Assembly: GCF_003957745.1 (NCBI RefSeq)
Contig: NZ_CP020373.1
Location: 3,147,501-3,211,500 of the forward strand
Direction of reading: 5' to 3'
Source of the DNA: Shewanella khirikhana
GTDB taxonomy: Bacteria > Pseudomonadota > Gammaproteobacteria > Enterobacterales > Shewanellaceae
Length of the DNA stretch: 64,000 nucleotides
Each line of letters starts with the position of its first letter. The stretch's first letter is position 1. The notes beneath the pieces were generated by a model. That model had not been told where the DNA came from. It was given only the letters and a program-made list of their open reading frames with translations, and did not search any database. Shown one piece after another: positions 51,087 through 59,668 of this stretch. The position numbers and the translations under genes were made by a program.

Positions 51087-51824
51087 TCAGGCAGGTCGGG
51101 GCAAGCGCCCATCCTGCATAAACTGTTGTAACTCAAAATAGCGGGGCAGGTGTCCCCGCCCCCGTTCGGTAAACGCAAGTCTGTCAGGTTCGAGCTGACA
51201 GATCCACAAACTCTGATCCAAAGGGCCAGAACAAAATACCAAAGGATCGACTACCGCAAGGTTTATCCCACCAAAGTCTCTGGCCGAGTAGCTGCGGATC
51301 AACTGGCAACGCTCATCCACCAGCATCCCGCCAAGCTGCTGAGTGTATTGATAGTCGCTTTGATGGGTAAGGCTGGCCTGAATATCCAGGTCGTCGATAA
51401 GAGTAAGATCGGCGCAGCGCTCAGTGGCAAGCTCAACCCGAAACACCATGTGCTCCGAACGCAGCACGCCTTCAAAAGGCTCGGCCATATCCTGCAAAAA
51501 CACAAAGCGGTAATAGGCCACCTCGGCAAGGCAGGTCGCAACGGTTTCACTGGCATAAAAGAAGCTGGGCATCAGCCGGGTACCGAAACGGGAGCCGTGA
51601 CGCAGCGGCGGATAACGAAACGGGGACTTGAGCAGATAATGCAGATGTTCGGTGCCGTCGCGGTACGGCGGCTTGGCGTCATCCAGCAGGCTTTCGAGCA
51701 TCATCTGCTCATCAAAATTATCCACCAGGCTCAAGGTGGCCGCCTCTTCCTGAGACTCCACCAAGCGATAGCAGCTGCCCGAATAGGGGCGATTGAGGCA
51801 CGACGAAGGAATGCTCGGCTTCAT
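51087..51824 (-). CDS. RES-domain toxin
   Basis: Encodes 245 residues with the RES-domain signatures: YRLVESQEEAATLSLVD, HYLLKSPFRYPPLRHGSRFG, SFFYASETVATCLAEVAYYR and SYSARDFGGINLAV. RES toxins are NAD+-degrading or ADP-ribosyl enzymes. The ATG follows immediately after the stop of the antitoxin gene, so the pair is translationally coupled. Length exceeds the ~150-170 of minimal RES toxins, with extra C-terminal sequence. Confidence 0.87.
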   Translation of the reverse strand: MKPSIPSSCLNRPYSGSCYRLVESQEEAATLSLVDNFDEQMMLESLLDDAKPPYRDGTEHLHYLLKSPFRYPPLRHGSRFGTRLMPSFFYASETVATCLAEVAYYRFVFLQDMAEPFEGVLRSEHMVFRVELATERCADLTLIDDLDIQASLTHQSDYQYTQQLGGMLVDERCQLIRSYSARDFGGINLAVVDPLVFCSGPLDQSLWICQLEPDRLAFTERGRGHLPRYFELQQFMQDGRLPRPA

Positions 51825-52187
51825 TTACACCTTGCCACGCATGGCATCCAGATACTGATTCACACTCACCAGGCCCACCACGGATTTCACCAGTTCCCGC
51901 GGCGTGCCCCCCAGGGCATGGTTGGGGCTGTTTATCCAGTGGCGCATAAAGTCCTGCTGGCCACCGGCGATGGCATACAGCGAGCGATAAAGCCGCACCA
52001 GTTGTAATTGCAGCTCGCCCTGTTTGGACTCAGGCTTAAACCCCTGAGAGGCATTGCGGCTCAGGGTGCTGGGGTTCACCCCAATAATATGGCTGGCCTC
52101 GCTATTGCTCAGCTCGAGCGCATGGCAGGCATTAATAAAGGCTTTGAACAGCACAGTGGATGCTGTGGGTTTGGCTATCGCGGACAT
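51825..52187 (-). CDS. Xre/MbcA/ParS-type antitoxin (DUF2384)
   Basis: Encodes 120 residues. The N-terminal half has an Xre-like HTH (LELSNSEASHIIGVNPSTLSRNAS), the C-terminal half the toxin-binding DUF2384 domain with the hallmark HWINSPNHALGGTPRELV. It would neutralise the RES toxin and repress the pair. Its promoter faces the palindromic TGCAATTGCA/ATGCAAATGCAT region at 52265-52304. Confidence 0.87.
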   Translation of the reverse strand: MSAIAKPTASTVLFKAFINACHALELSNSEASHIIGVNPSTLSRNASQGFKPESKQGELQLQLVRLYRSLYAIAGGQQDFMRHWINSPNHALGGTPRELVKSVVGLVSVNQYLDAMRGKV

Positions 52188-52264
52188 GGACGGGGCTCCT
52201 GACGGCTGATGGCGCTGATTGCGGCCTTAAACGGCCAATGTCGATATTTTAGCCAAATCAAGCA

Positions 52265-52304
52265 TGCAATTGCAAATCAAGCCGTAATTGACATGCAAAT
52301 GCAT
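52265..52304. promoter_or_regulatory. Candidate operator of the RES-Xre operon
   Basis: TGCAATTGCA (52265-52274) is a perfect palindrome and ATGCAAATGCAT (52293-52304) a near one, 18 bases apart and upstream of the antitoxin gene. Xre-type antitoxins often bind paired palindromes, so this is a reasonable operator candidate. Confidence 0.42.
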
Positions 52305-52456
52305 CAAAAATGCCCTGAACGGTCTGCCCGAAAGCGACGTCGATACTGACACGCATTTTCAAAAAATTTTTGAATCAAATGTTGATGCCAAGCCGTTGTT
52401 TCATGCCATTGCCGCGGTAGAATGCCTGCATCCACTGCCCTTTCCCGGAGCCGAAA

Positions 52457-53110
52457 ATGCAAGAACTGAGTCTGTTGGTTAAGCAGCGCCATACCTGTAA
52501 AGCGTTTGATCCTACTCGTAAAATCAGCGAGGAACATATTGAGTCACTGAAAACTTTGCTGCAGTTTTCACCTTCATCCACCAACTCGCAGCCATGGCAT
52601 TTTGTTCTGGCTTCCAGCGAAGAAGGCAAAGCCACCGTCGCCAAGGCAACCGAGCAATACGGCTTCAACACCGCCAAAATTCTCAACGCCTCCCACGTGG
52701 TCGTGCTGTGCACCAAGGTGCAGATGGATGAAGAACATCTGCAAAAGGTGCTCAAGCAGGAGCAGGCCGATGGCCGCTTCGCCGATGAGCAATCCATGCA
52801 AAATCAACATAACGGCCGCTCTTTCTTTGTGAATATGCACCGCTTTGAACTCAAGGATGCCCAGCATTGGATGGAAAAGCAGGTGTACCTGGCACTCGGC
52901 ACCCTGCTGCTTGGCGCCGCGGCGCTGGAAATTGATGCCTGCCCGATTGAAGGCTTTGATGCCACAGCGCTGAACCGTGAACTGGGTCTGCGTGAGCAAG
53001 GGCTGTGCGCCTCTGCGGTGGTGGCTCTGGGCTATCGCTCGGCAGATGATTTCAATGCATCTTTGCCCAAGTCACGTCTGCCCCAGGATGAAATCTTCAC
53101 CCTGCTGTAA
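52457..53110 (+). CDS. nfsB: Oxygen-insensitive NAD(P)H nitroreductase (NfsB-like)
   Basis: Encodes 217 residues of the flavin nitroreductase family. RHTCKAFDPTRKISEEH and LLQFSPSSTNSQPWHFVLASSEEGK are the FMN/phosphate contact regions, and IDACPIEGFDATALNRELGL matches NfsB. It reduces quinones and nitroaromatics with NAD(P)H. ATG at 52457 after CCGGAG. It is divergent from the toxin-antitoxin operon. Confidence 0.9.
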   Translation: MQELSLLVKQRHTCKAFDPTRKISEEHIESLKTLLQFSPSSTNSQPWHFVLASSEEGKATVAKATEQYGFNTAKILNASHVVVLCTKVQMDEEHLQKVLKQEQADGRFADEQSMQNQHNGRSFFVNMHRFELKDAQHWMEKQVYLALGTLLLGAAALEIDACPIEGFDATALNRELGLREQGLCASAVVALGYRSADDFNASLPKSRLPQDEIFTLL

Positions 53111-53254
53111 CGCGTCTGACCATCATCATCCCCAATGCCCCGGCATATTCCCGTCATGTCGGGGCATTACGACTGTTCATAATTAAATCGCATTTGTCAT
53201 CACCGGCCCCTGTGGCATAGTGGTTCGAGTCATATTTCAGGATGAATCGCACCC

Positions 53255-53905
53255 ATGCTGCTGCCACCTCTGGTTCCTCAACTCGATAATAAAGCAACCG
53301 ACGTATCAGCCATCAAAGGCGACAACCCCCTCATCTGGCCCCTCCTGAGTTTGCTGCAAAAATCGGTTCAGGGCTGGAAGGTTCACCACCTGGCCACCGA
53401 ACTGCAATCCCAGGGACTGATGCACGACCTGGATCCCATCCCCGAGAAAGACCTGTTCAAACGTAATTTTTTGCTGATGAATGCCCTGTTTGAATTGCAG
53501 GACATGCTGCTGCCCGGCCAATGGGTGCAAACCCAGGCCATGGATATCCGCATCCTCAGAATCCTGCCCGGCGATATCGACCTTATTCAGCATCAGGAAG
53601 CAGGTCTCAAGAGCTACTATCTGGACTGGGCCAACTACGACACCAGCAGCAATGTGGTGCGCGACATGCTGGAATCCTTCTGGACCAGCTATAAGAGCTA
53701 CATTGGTATCAATGGCCGGGTGATGCATCTCACCCAGGCGCTGAGGGTGCTGGAGCTGGATGTAAGCGCCAGTGACCGTGAAATTCGCCGTCAGTGGCGG
53801 AAGTTGGCGCTGAAATGGCACCCGGATCGCCAGGGCGGCGACGCTGCCCGCTTTCGCGAAGTGTGCGAAGCCTGGCAAACTCTCCGTGGCCGCGACAGCG
53901 ACTGA
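53255..53905 (+). CDS. DnaJ-related protein with C-terminal J domain
   Basis: Encodes 216 residues. An N-terminal DnaJ-related domain (about 30-150; LIWPLLSLLQKSVQGWKVHHLATELQ) precedes a J domain at the C-terminus with the HPD motif in KWHPDRQGGD (residues 189-191). It would stimulate a DnaK-type chaperone. J domains are usually at the N-terminus, but this layout is known in gammaproteobacterial DnaJ-related proteins. Confidence 0.87.
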   Translation: MLLPPLVPQLDNKATDVSAIKGDNPLIWPLLSLLQKSVQGWKVHHLATELQSQGLMHDLDPIPEKDLFKRNFLLMNALFELQDMLLPGQWVQTQAMDIRILRILPGDIDLIQHQEAGLKSYYLDWANYDTSSNVVRDMLESFWTSYKSYIGINGRVMHLTQALRVLELDVSASDREIRRQWRKLALKWHPDRQGGDAARFREVCEAWQTLRGRDSD

Positions 53906-54089
53906 ACTCATCAAGACTGGGTAAATTCCTCAAACTCCCGGGCGGATCACAGTCTGCGGCGGGTGTTTTCGCGCCGATTCAGAGATAATTAAGCCTTTCC
54001 TTTCACACTGTTTCCATCGAACATGCAGCCTGAGTCTTGTGTCTGCGTGTATTTCGCCGAAACCCGAAAGCCTGAAACCCGGAGTGATT

Positions 54090-54842
54090 ATGCTGAAACG
54101 TCTTACCCTGGCCGCCACCCTTACCGCCCTGCCCCTTTGCGGTCTGGCCGCCGACTTTGTTGAAGGCAAGCACTATGTGCAGGTCACCGACAACGCCCCC
54201 AGCAAAACCCCAAAACTGACCGAATTCTTCTCGTTCTACTGCCACAACTGCTTCAACATGGAAGTGATGTACCTGCCAGCCATCAAGCAAGGGTTAAAAC
54301 AGGGCATCAGCTTCGACACCAAGCACGTTGACTTTATGAACAGCGACATTGGCACCGAAGTGATGCGCTCGCTGGCCGTTATCCAGCAAAAAGGCAACAA
54401 GCCGGAGCTGGTTCACGCCATGTTTGCCGCCATTCAGGGCGCCGATGGTGGTCAGGGCCATCACGACCACAGCGCCCCTGGCCACAAGCACGAGCCCGAA
54501 ATTCAAACCAGCGCCGATATTAAAGCGGTATTCGCCAAGCATGGTATTGATGCAGCCGAATACGACAAACTGGCCTACAGCAAGGATACCGACGCCAAGC
54601 TGGAGCTGTGGCGCAAGGAGCAGCAAGAGCTGATGATCCAAAGCGTGCCAAGCTTTGTGGTCAACGATAAGTACAAGATTAACCTGCAGGAAATCCGCAC
54701 ACTGGAAGAACTGTCAGAGCTGATTAACTATCTTGCGACCGAGAAAGACAAAGCTGTTGAAGAAGACAAGGGCGGCAGCCTGGGCTGGGCCGCCATCGGC
54801 CTGCTGGCACTGATGGCCATGGGTCGTCGCCGTTTGGTGTAA
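54090..54842 (+). CDS. DsbA-like thiol:disulfide protein with GlyGly-CTERM tail
   Basis: Encodes 250 residues. Signal peptide ends at GLAADF. The thioredoxin-like fold has CHNC at residues 51-54 (FSFYCHNCFNMEV) and a cis-proline in QSVPSFVVN. Two features are unusual: a histidine-rich insert (GHHDHSAPGHKHEP) and a C-terminal GlyGly-CTERM-like tail: GGSLGWAAIG, a hydrophobic helix, then RRR. That tail is the rhombosortase sorting signal of Shewanella and Vibrio, implying cleavage and surface delivery. The active site says it makes or reshuffles disulfides. The ATG at 54090 follows GGAG. Confidence 0.87.
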   Translation: MLKRLTLAATLTALPLCGLAADFVEGKHYVQVTDNAPSKTPKLTEFFSFYCHNCFNMEVMYLPAIKQGLKQGISFDTKHVDFMNSDIGTEVMRSLAVIQQKGNKPELVHAMFAAIQGADGGQGHHDHSAPGHKHEPEIQTSADIKAVFAKHGIDAAEYDKLAYSKDTDAKLELWRKEQQELMIQSVPSFVVNDKYKINLQEIRTLEELSELINYLATEKDKAVEEDKGGSLGWAAIGLLALMAMGRRRLV

Positions 54843-54930
54843 TGCGCCGCGCATTGCCTGGCTGACACTGCCAGGCTAACGCGGCAGAACTGTCTTAGCT
54901 CTGTTCTGCGAAGCTCTGCTAAGTTCGGCT

Positions 54931-54954
54931 CAGCTCAGCTCAGCTCAGCTCAGC
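54931..54954. repeat. CAGCT pentanucleotide tandem repeat
   Basis: Four exact CAGCT units at 54931-54950 plus a partial one, preceded by related CGGCT and TTCGG words. Confidence 0.85.
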
Positions 54955-54965
54955 GATAACATATT

Positions 54966-54996
54966 CAAGCCCCGCACTGCGGGGCTTGTTGTTTTT
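54966..54996 (+). terminator. Terminator of the DsbA-like gene
   Basis: AAGCCCCGCA pairs with TGCGGGGCTT, followed by GTTGTTTTT. Confidence 0.8.
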
Positions 54997-55164
54997 GCCT
55001 CGCCACACAGGGCATTGGGCCAACATCAGGCCGGTGCTGGCAGCAGTTATACAAACCATTGCGGCCGCTGCTACTTTAACCAATACCGCCTCGCCATCCC
55101 TGCAACCCGAGCCTGGTGCACTGACCCGGTTAACCTTGGCATTACAATTTTGAAATGGAAGTAA

Positions 55165-55196
55165 AACCATCTAGACGTCTAAATTGACAGATGGCT
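55165..55196. promoter_or_regulatory. MetJ-like operator (tandem met boxes)
   Basis: Four adjacent 8-mers: AACCATCT, AGACGTCT, AAATTGAC, AGATGGCT. The second is a perfect met box, and the first and fourth match it at 5 and 6 of 8 positions. It is about 125 bases upstream of the transporter start. Confidence 0.65.
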
Positions 55197-55320
55197 GGCT
55201 ATCCCATATTCTTTCGCCTAAGTTGTCGGGAGATGAAGCCGTAACGACACAAATTTTCAGCGAAATCGCGATGATGCAGGAAGAATGTCGCCCTTTCGCC
55301 CCCGATGAAGAGAGAAAACC

Positions 55321-56652
55321 TTGAACCAGTCCAACGCCTCCAGCCAGCGTCCGGCTTCGTTTGTGGCACTGCTGCCACTGTTTGTGTTCCTTGCCCTGTT
55401 TATTGGCGCCGGTGTTTACTTCACCCAGCAAGGGGTGGACTTCGCCTTCTATCAGCTGCCCAGCGTGGTGGCCATTCTGCCCGCCATCGTACTGGCGCTG
55501 CTGCTGTCCAAGCAGAAGCTCAATCAGGCCATAGATACCTTTATCGGTGGGATTGGCCACAGCAACATCATCGCCATGTGTTTGATTTATTTGCTGGCAG
55601 GCGCCTTCGCTTCGGTTGCCAAGGCCACCGGCGGCGTGGATGCCACTGTGGCGCTGGGACTGTCGCTCATCCCCTCTGATTTGCTGCTGCCGGGCTTTTT
55701 TGTAATTGCAGCCTTTATCGCCACCGCCATGGGTACCTCCATGGGGACTATCGCTGCGGTCGCGCCCATTGCCCTTGGGGTATCTGAGCAGGCCGATATT
55801 TCTCTGCCACTGATGGCCGGTGCCATCATCTCCGGCGCCCTGTTTGGTGATAACCTGTCTATCATTTCCGATACCACCATTGCCGCGACCCGTACCCAGG
55901 GCTGCGACATGAAAGACAAGTTCCGCGAGAACCTGATTTTCGCCATCCCTGCATCGCTTATCACCCTGGTGGCCTTCACACTGGCAGGCCATGGTGAGGC
56001 CAATGTGGCGCCCCAGTCTGTGGACCTGGTTAAGGTGCTGCCGTACCTGTGTATTCTGTTTTTGGCAGTGGCCGGTGTGAACGTGTTTGTGGTGCTGATG
56101 CTGGGTATTTTGCTGGCAGGCGGTGTGGGCCTTACCACCACCGATTACACTGTAGTGAACTTCAGCAAGGACATTTACGCCGGTTTCACCAACATGCAGG
56201 AAATCTTTATTCTGTCGATGCTGGTGGGCGGCCTTGCGGCACTGATGCAGCAACAGGGCGGCCTGACCTTTGTCAGCAACCTGATTGAGCGCCTGATTGC
56301 CCGCTTCTCCAAGGCCAAGGGCGAAGCGTCCTGCCGCGCCGCCGAGCTTGGCATGGCTGGCATAGTGTCGCTGACCAACGCCTGTGTGGCCAACAACACA
56401 GTGTCGATTGTGGTCAGCGGCGATATTGCCCGCGACCTGGCACAGAAGCACGGCGTCAGCGCCAAGCGCAGCGCCAGCGTACTGGATATCTTTTCCTGTA
56501 TTGTTCAAGGACTTATACCGTACGGCGCTCAGGCACTTTTGATTGGCGCAACCTTTGCCATTACCCCTTTGGAGGCAGTATCCTATGCGTGGTACTGTAT
56601 GATCCTCGCGTTGGTGGCAGTGCTGATAGTGGTATTCAGGAAACGCCACTGA
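55321..56652 (+). CDS. metT: NhaC-family transporter, probable methionine transporter MetT
   Basis: Encodes 443 residues with about eleven helices of the NhaC Na+/H+ antiporter fold (LIYLLAGAFASVAKATGG, FFVIAAFIATAMGTSMGT, GALFGDNLSIISDTTIAATRTQG). This family includes MetT, a methionine transporter of gammaproteobacteria that earlier comparative-genomic work placed under MetJ. A perfect met box upstream supports that here. The start is a TTG at 55321 with GAAGAGAG upstream. Function as methionine transporter is an inference from the operator plus family; it could otherwise be a plain Na+/H+ or amino-acid antiporter. Confidence 0.8.
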   Translation: MNQSNASSQRPASFVALLPLFVFLALFIGAGVYFTQQGVDFAFYQLPSVVAILPAIVLALLLSKQKLNQAIDTFIGGIGHSNIIAMCLIYLLAGAFASVAKATGGVDATVALGLSLIPSDLLLPGFFVIAAFIATAMGTSMGTIAAVAPIALGVSEQADISLPLMAGAIISGALFGDNLSIISDTTIAATRTQGCDMKDKFRENLIFAIPASLITLVAFTLAGHGEANVAPQSVDLVKVLPYLCILFLAVAGVNVFVVLMLGILLAGGVGLTTTDYTVVNFSKDIYAGFTNMQEIFILSMLVGGLAALMQQQGGLTFVSNLIERLIARFSKAKGEASCRAAELGMAGIVSLTNACVANNTVSIVVSGDIARDLAQKHGVSAKRSASVLDIFSCIVQGLIPYGAQALLIGATFAITPLEAVSYAWYCMILALVAVLIVVFRKRH

Positions 56653-56689
56653 TTGTTAACGGAAGGCCATGCCTTCCATCGGAAGCAAG

Positions 56690-57382
56690 ATGGCCAATAA
56701 AGACAAAAACGATTTCGGTCAGTTCGATCCCCACCGTTTGGTATTCCACATGTCCATCGGTGGGGTCATGATATGTGCCTTCGGGGCAATGCTGTCTATT
56801 TGGTCGGTGTTCGGCACACTCGGCTGGGATATCATAAACTTACGCATCGATAAGCTCGGCGACTACTTAAGCTCGCCGCTGGCTTACGTGTATAACATCT
56901 GCCTGTTGTTTGCCGGGGCCAGCTTTGTGATTGCCATGCTGGGCCTGTTCAGCATGAAGTACAACCGCTTCAGCCGCTATATCTCCATCATTGGCGGCTG
57001 CACCGGGCTTGGGATCATGCTGCTGGGCATTTACCCGTTCAACGACCCTGTGTCGCACCGGATGGCGGCGATATTTTTTGTCACCTCCAGCCTGGCGATG
57101 TTTGTGCTCTTGCTCCTCACCCGCCGCAATAACAAGGAACTGTGCAGCGTCCCCTTGTTCGTAACCGCCATTGTGGGGCTGGCCTCCAGTATCGGTCTGC
57201 TGGCACAGATTAATCCTGAGACCCTGGATTACCTGCCCTGCGGCCCGCTGGAAGAGTTCTGCCCGGTGGCCTTCACCATGTGGATCCACACCTCAGCCAC
57301 CATGCTGGCAGGTATTGGGCTGGCCATGATGGCGCGCTCGCTCATCCACCAGGCCATTGAAGAGCGCCGCCCGGCGCTGTGA
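56690..57382 (+). CDS. DUF998-like six-helix membrane protein
   Basis: Encodes 230 residues (ATG at 56690; an alternative ATG at 56669 adds seven). It has about six membrane helices; key segment LRIDKLGDYLSSPLAYVYNICLLFAG and IYPFNDPVSHRMAAIFFVTSS. It resembles the DUF998 group. A paralogue follows at 57476. Function unknown. Confidence 0.75.
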   Translation: MANKDKNDFGQFDPHRLVFHMSIGGVMICAFGAMLSIWSVFGTLGWDIINLRIDKLGDYLSSPLAYVYNICLLFAGASFVIAMLGLFSMKYNRFSRYISIIGGCTGLGIMLLGIYPFNDPVSHRMAAIFFVTSSLAMFVLLLLTRRNNKELCSVPLFVTAIVGLASSIGLLAQINPETLDYLPCGPLEEFCPVAFTMWIHTSATMLAGIGLAMMARSLIHQAIEERRPAL

Positions 57383-57475
57383 TTGTGGAGGCGGTAACAA
57401 GTTTGCCACGCCTCCCTTGTCTGGCTGATTCCAATAAGGCAAAGTAGCGCCAACCTCAATCAGAGGAGCCTGTAA

Positions 57476-58153
57476 GTGCCTACCCTGTCTCCACTTCCTG
57501 GCCAGCGCGACCTGCCGTGTCTGGTGTTTTTGTTGATCCTCTTATCCGTGATTGTCGGCGCGCTGGGCATTCTCGCCAGCATGCTGTATCACCTGCAATC
57601 AGGCACCATGGGCTGGGATTTTCGCCCCTCGGAGCTTGGCAATTACCTGATTTCGCCGCTGGCCTGGGTCTATAACGCTGCACTGATTTGGGCCGGGCTG
57701 TGGCTGATGCTGGCTATGCTGGCACTGGGCTTTGCCAAGCCGCAATTTCCCGACCTGTATTTACCCCTGAGCGGCGGCTGGCTTGGGCTGACCGTCTCAC
57801 TGATGGGTATTTTCCCCGAGCATTATGGCGCCCTGCACAGCGCCCTTGCGGTTTGTTTTACCCTCGGCATGGCGGTGACCCACGCGCTGGTGCTGGCGGC
57901 ACGATTCAAGGGCAATATCCATTACGCCAGCCCATTTTTGATGCTGCTGAGCCTGTTGGGCCTTGGCTGTGCCATACCGATTTTAGGCCAGGTGGACTGG
58001 CCCAAATTTGCGCTGATGATCTGCCCGCCCACACCTGCGCAGCCTTGCCTGCTCGATGTGCTTTTGTGGCTGCAGCTGGTGCTTGGTATGCTGTGGTGTC
58101 TGGTTCTCGCGGGGAATATTCGCCGCAAGGTGCGTACCCGCCCCGAATTCTGA
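57476..58153 (+). CDS. DUF998-like membrane protein, paralogue of the preceding gene
   Basis: Encodes 225 residues with similar helices; RPSELGNYLISPLAWVYNAALIWAG aligns with LRIDKLGDYLSSPLAYVYN of its neighbour. The start is GTG at 57476 behind GAGGAG. The two probably arose by tandem duplication and may assemble together. It ends 10 bases before the pseudouridine synthase start. Confidence 0.75.
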   Translation: MPTLSPLPGQRDLPCLVFLLILLSVIVGALGILASMLYHLQSGTMGWDFRPSELGNYLISPLAWVYNAALIWAGLWLMLAMLALGFAKPQFPDLYLPLSGGWLGLTVSLMGIFPEHYGALHSALAVCFTLGMAVTHALVLAARFKGNIHYASPFLMLLSLLGLGCAIPILGQVDWPKFALMICPPTPAQPCLLDVLLWLQLVLGMLWCLVLAGNIRRKVRTRPEF

Positions 58154-58163
58154 GCAGGCTCAA

Positions 58164-58955
58164 ATGACTCTCACGCCAAAATCCACACCCCAAGCCCAGG
58201 CCCCGACCGCTAACGCGGGCAAAGGCATACGTTTATGCAAGTTTCTCGCAGACGCAGGCGTGTGCTCCCGCCGGGCAGCCTCACGGCTGATTGAAGCAGG
58301 CCGGGTGAGCCTTGATGGTGAAACGGCAAACCACACCATCAGGGTGTTACCTGGCGCTCAGGTGTGTGTGGATGGAGCCCCCATTAGCCACGGCGCGCCG
58401 CGCCAATACTATCTTTTCAACAAACCCGTTGGCATGGACTGCCGGTTGCTGCCAAACGATCCCAGCAGCCTGCTGGATTATTTGCAGAGCCGATTTCCGC
58501 CACAGCTTCACCTCTACCCCGCAGGCCGGTTGGATAAAGACTCCCGCGGCCTCTTACTGCTCACTAACGACGGCGAGCTGACCCAGCAGCTGATGCACCC
58601 GGATTATCATCACGAAAAGGGCTATCTGGTGACCCTCGATAAACCACCGCTGGCAGCAGACATCGCCGCCATTGCCGCCGGCCTCGATTACGGTGATGGC
58701 CTCACCCGCCCCTGCCGGATTAAACATCCACCCACTCAAACCGAAGACAATACACAGCTGCGTATGTGGCTGACTGAGGGCAAAAAGCGGCAAATACGCC
58801 GCCTGTGGCAGGCCCGGGGTTATCGGGTGGTGGATCTGCTCAGAGAATCGATACAAAGCCTGACCCTTGGCAGTCTCACCGAAGGCGAAATACGGCCCCT
58901 GACCGAGGCTGAACTCAGTGCGCTCAAGCAGTCTTTGGCCATCAAGCAGCCTTAG
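58164..58955 (+). CDS. RsuA/RluF-family pseudouridine synthase
   Basis: Encodes 263 residues. An S4 RNA-binding domain (about residues 22-75: LCKFLADAGVCSRRAASRLIEAGRV) precedes the catalytic domain with the motif AGRLDKDSRGLLLLTNDG, whose first aspartate is the catalytic one, and KKRQIRRLWQARGYRVVDLLR. It modifies uridines in rRNA or tRNA; RluE/RluF or RsuA cannot be separated by eye. A long upstream open frame is not real. Confidence 0.88.
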   Translation: MTLTPKSTPQAQAPTANAGKGIRLCKFLADAGVCSRRAASRLIEAGRVSLDGETANHTIRVLPGAQVCVDGAPISHGAPRQYYLFNKPVGMDCRLLPNDPSSLLDYLQSRFPPQLHLYPAGRLDKDSRGLLLLTNDGELTQQLMHPDYHHEKGYLVTLDKPPLAADIAAIAAGLDYGDGLTRPCRIKHPPTQTEDNTQLRMWLTEGKKRQIRRLWQARGYRVVDLLRESIQSLTLGSLTEGEIRPLTEAELSALKQSLAIKQP

Positions 58956-59109
58956 AACATACGGGTTAACCACACTTTCAACCTCAACCCATGCTGTTGA
59001 AAATTATTGTTTAACTCAATTTCTCCCCATTTTTACCCCTAATTCATGTTCACAAAATATCTGCCGTGGCATAGCTTGGCTCTGGAACAAGTTACCCTGG
59101 AGAAAGGAC

Positions 59110-59574
59110 ATGAAAACACATTGGATGGTGGCCAGTGCAATGCTCGCGCTTAGTGCAAACCTTTACGCCCATGAAGAACCAATAGAATCCACATGGTGCG
59201 AAGGGGGACGGGTGGTATTACTCGGGAAATTTACTCTGCATGGCAACCAGATAAGTCGCTACGCCGACCATGTTGAGGAAACGGGTGAATGTCCCAGTTC
59301 GGGGGATGTGGTCACCAAGAGCTGTGGTCAGTTCGACGACATGTACGCCAAAGCCCGCAGCTCCGCATCCAGCCTGTGCCATCAGTTTGTTTATCGCACC
59401 GGCAATGGCGATGACGGTACAGTAAGGCCAATTTTCTACGAGCCTGCCAGTTTCAGTAACAAGGACCCCAACCACCATAAACTCTACCGGCTCGAGCAAG
59501 GGGTCGTCTTTGCCTGTGGCCTGTGCGAAATGCCGGAGATTGTGGACAGCCGCCAGCTGGAACTGGCCAAATAG
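59110..59574 (+). CDS. Small secreted cysteine-rich protein
   Basis: Encodes 154 residues: signal peptide ending at NLYAHEE, then six cysteines (WCEGGR, ECPSS, SCGQ, LCHQ, FACGLCEM) that could form disulfides in the periplasm. No known family recognised. ATG at 59110 follows AAAGGA. Confidence 0.72.
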   Translation: MKTHWMVASAMLALSANLYAHEEPIESTWCEGGRVVLLGKFTLHGNQISRYADHVEETGECPSSGDVVTKSCGQFDDMYAKARSSASSLCHQFVYRTGNGDDGTVRPIFYEPASFSNKDPNHHKLYRLEQGVVFACGLCEMPEIVDSRQLELAK

Positions 59575-59582
59575 CTCCCCTC

Positions 59583-59620
59583 GGCTCCGCCCTTGCTGTG
59601 ATTGGGTCGGAGCCATTTTG
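59583..59620 (+). terminator. Probable terminator after the cysteine-rich gene
   Basis: GGCTCCG (59583-59589) pairs with CGGAGCC (59608-59614), followed by ATTTTGATT. The loop is long and the T-run short. Confidence 0.45.
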
Positions 59621-59668
59621 ATTCGAAGAAAAGCCTACGCTCATCCCAGCCCCGGTTGCCTGGCCAGG

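Larger units (their letters stand above)
54843..55320. other. 478-base intergenic region with microsatellite and MetJ-like operator
   Basis: Holds a CAGCT pentanucleotide run (54931-54954), a terminator (54966-54990), an unassigned GC-mixed stretch with no gene, the MetJ-like operator (55165-55196), and a roughly 125-base leader to the MetT-like gene. Confidence 0.55.

Noticed and set aside
53220..53240. GGTTCGAGTC tRNA T-loop-like string
   Set aside because: No acceptor, D or anticodon arms can be folded around it; it lies in a promoter gap.
55171..56649. 492-codon open frame antisense to the MetT-like gene
   Set aside because: Low-complexity, histidine/glutamine-rich translation with no recognisable domain; mirror of a well-supported transporter gene.
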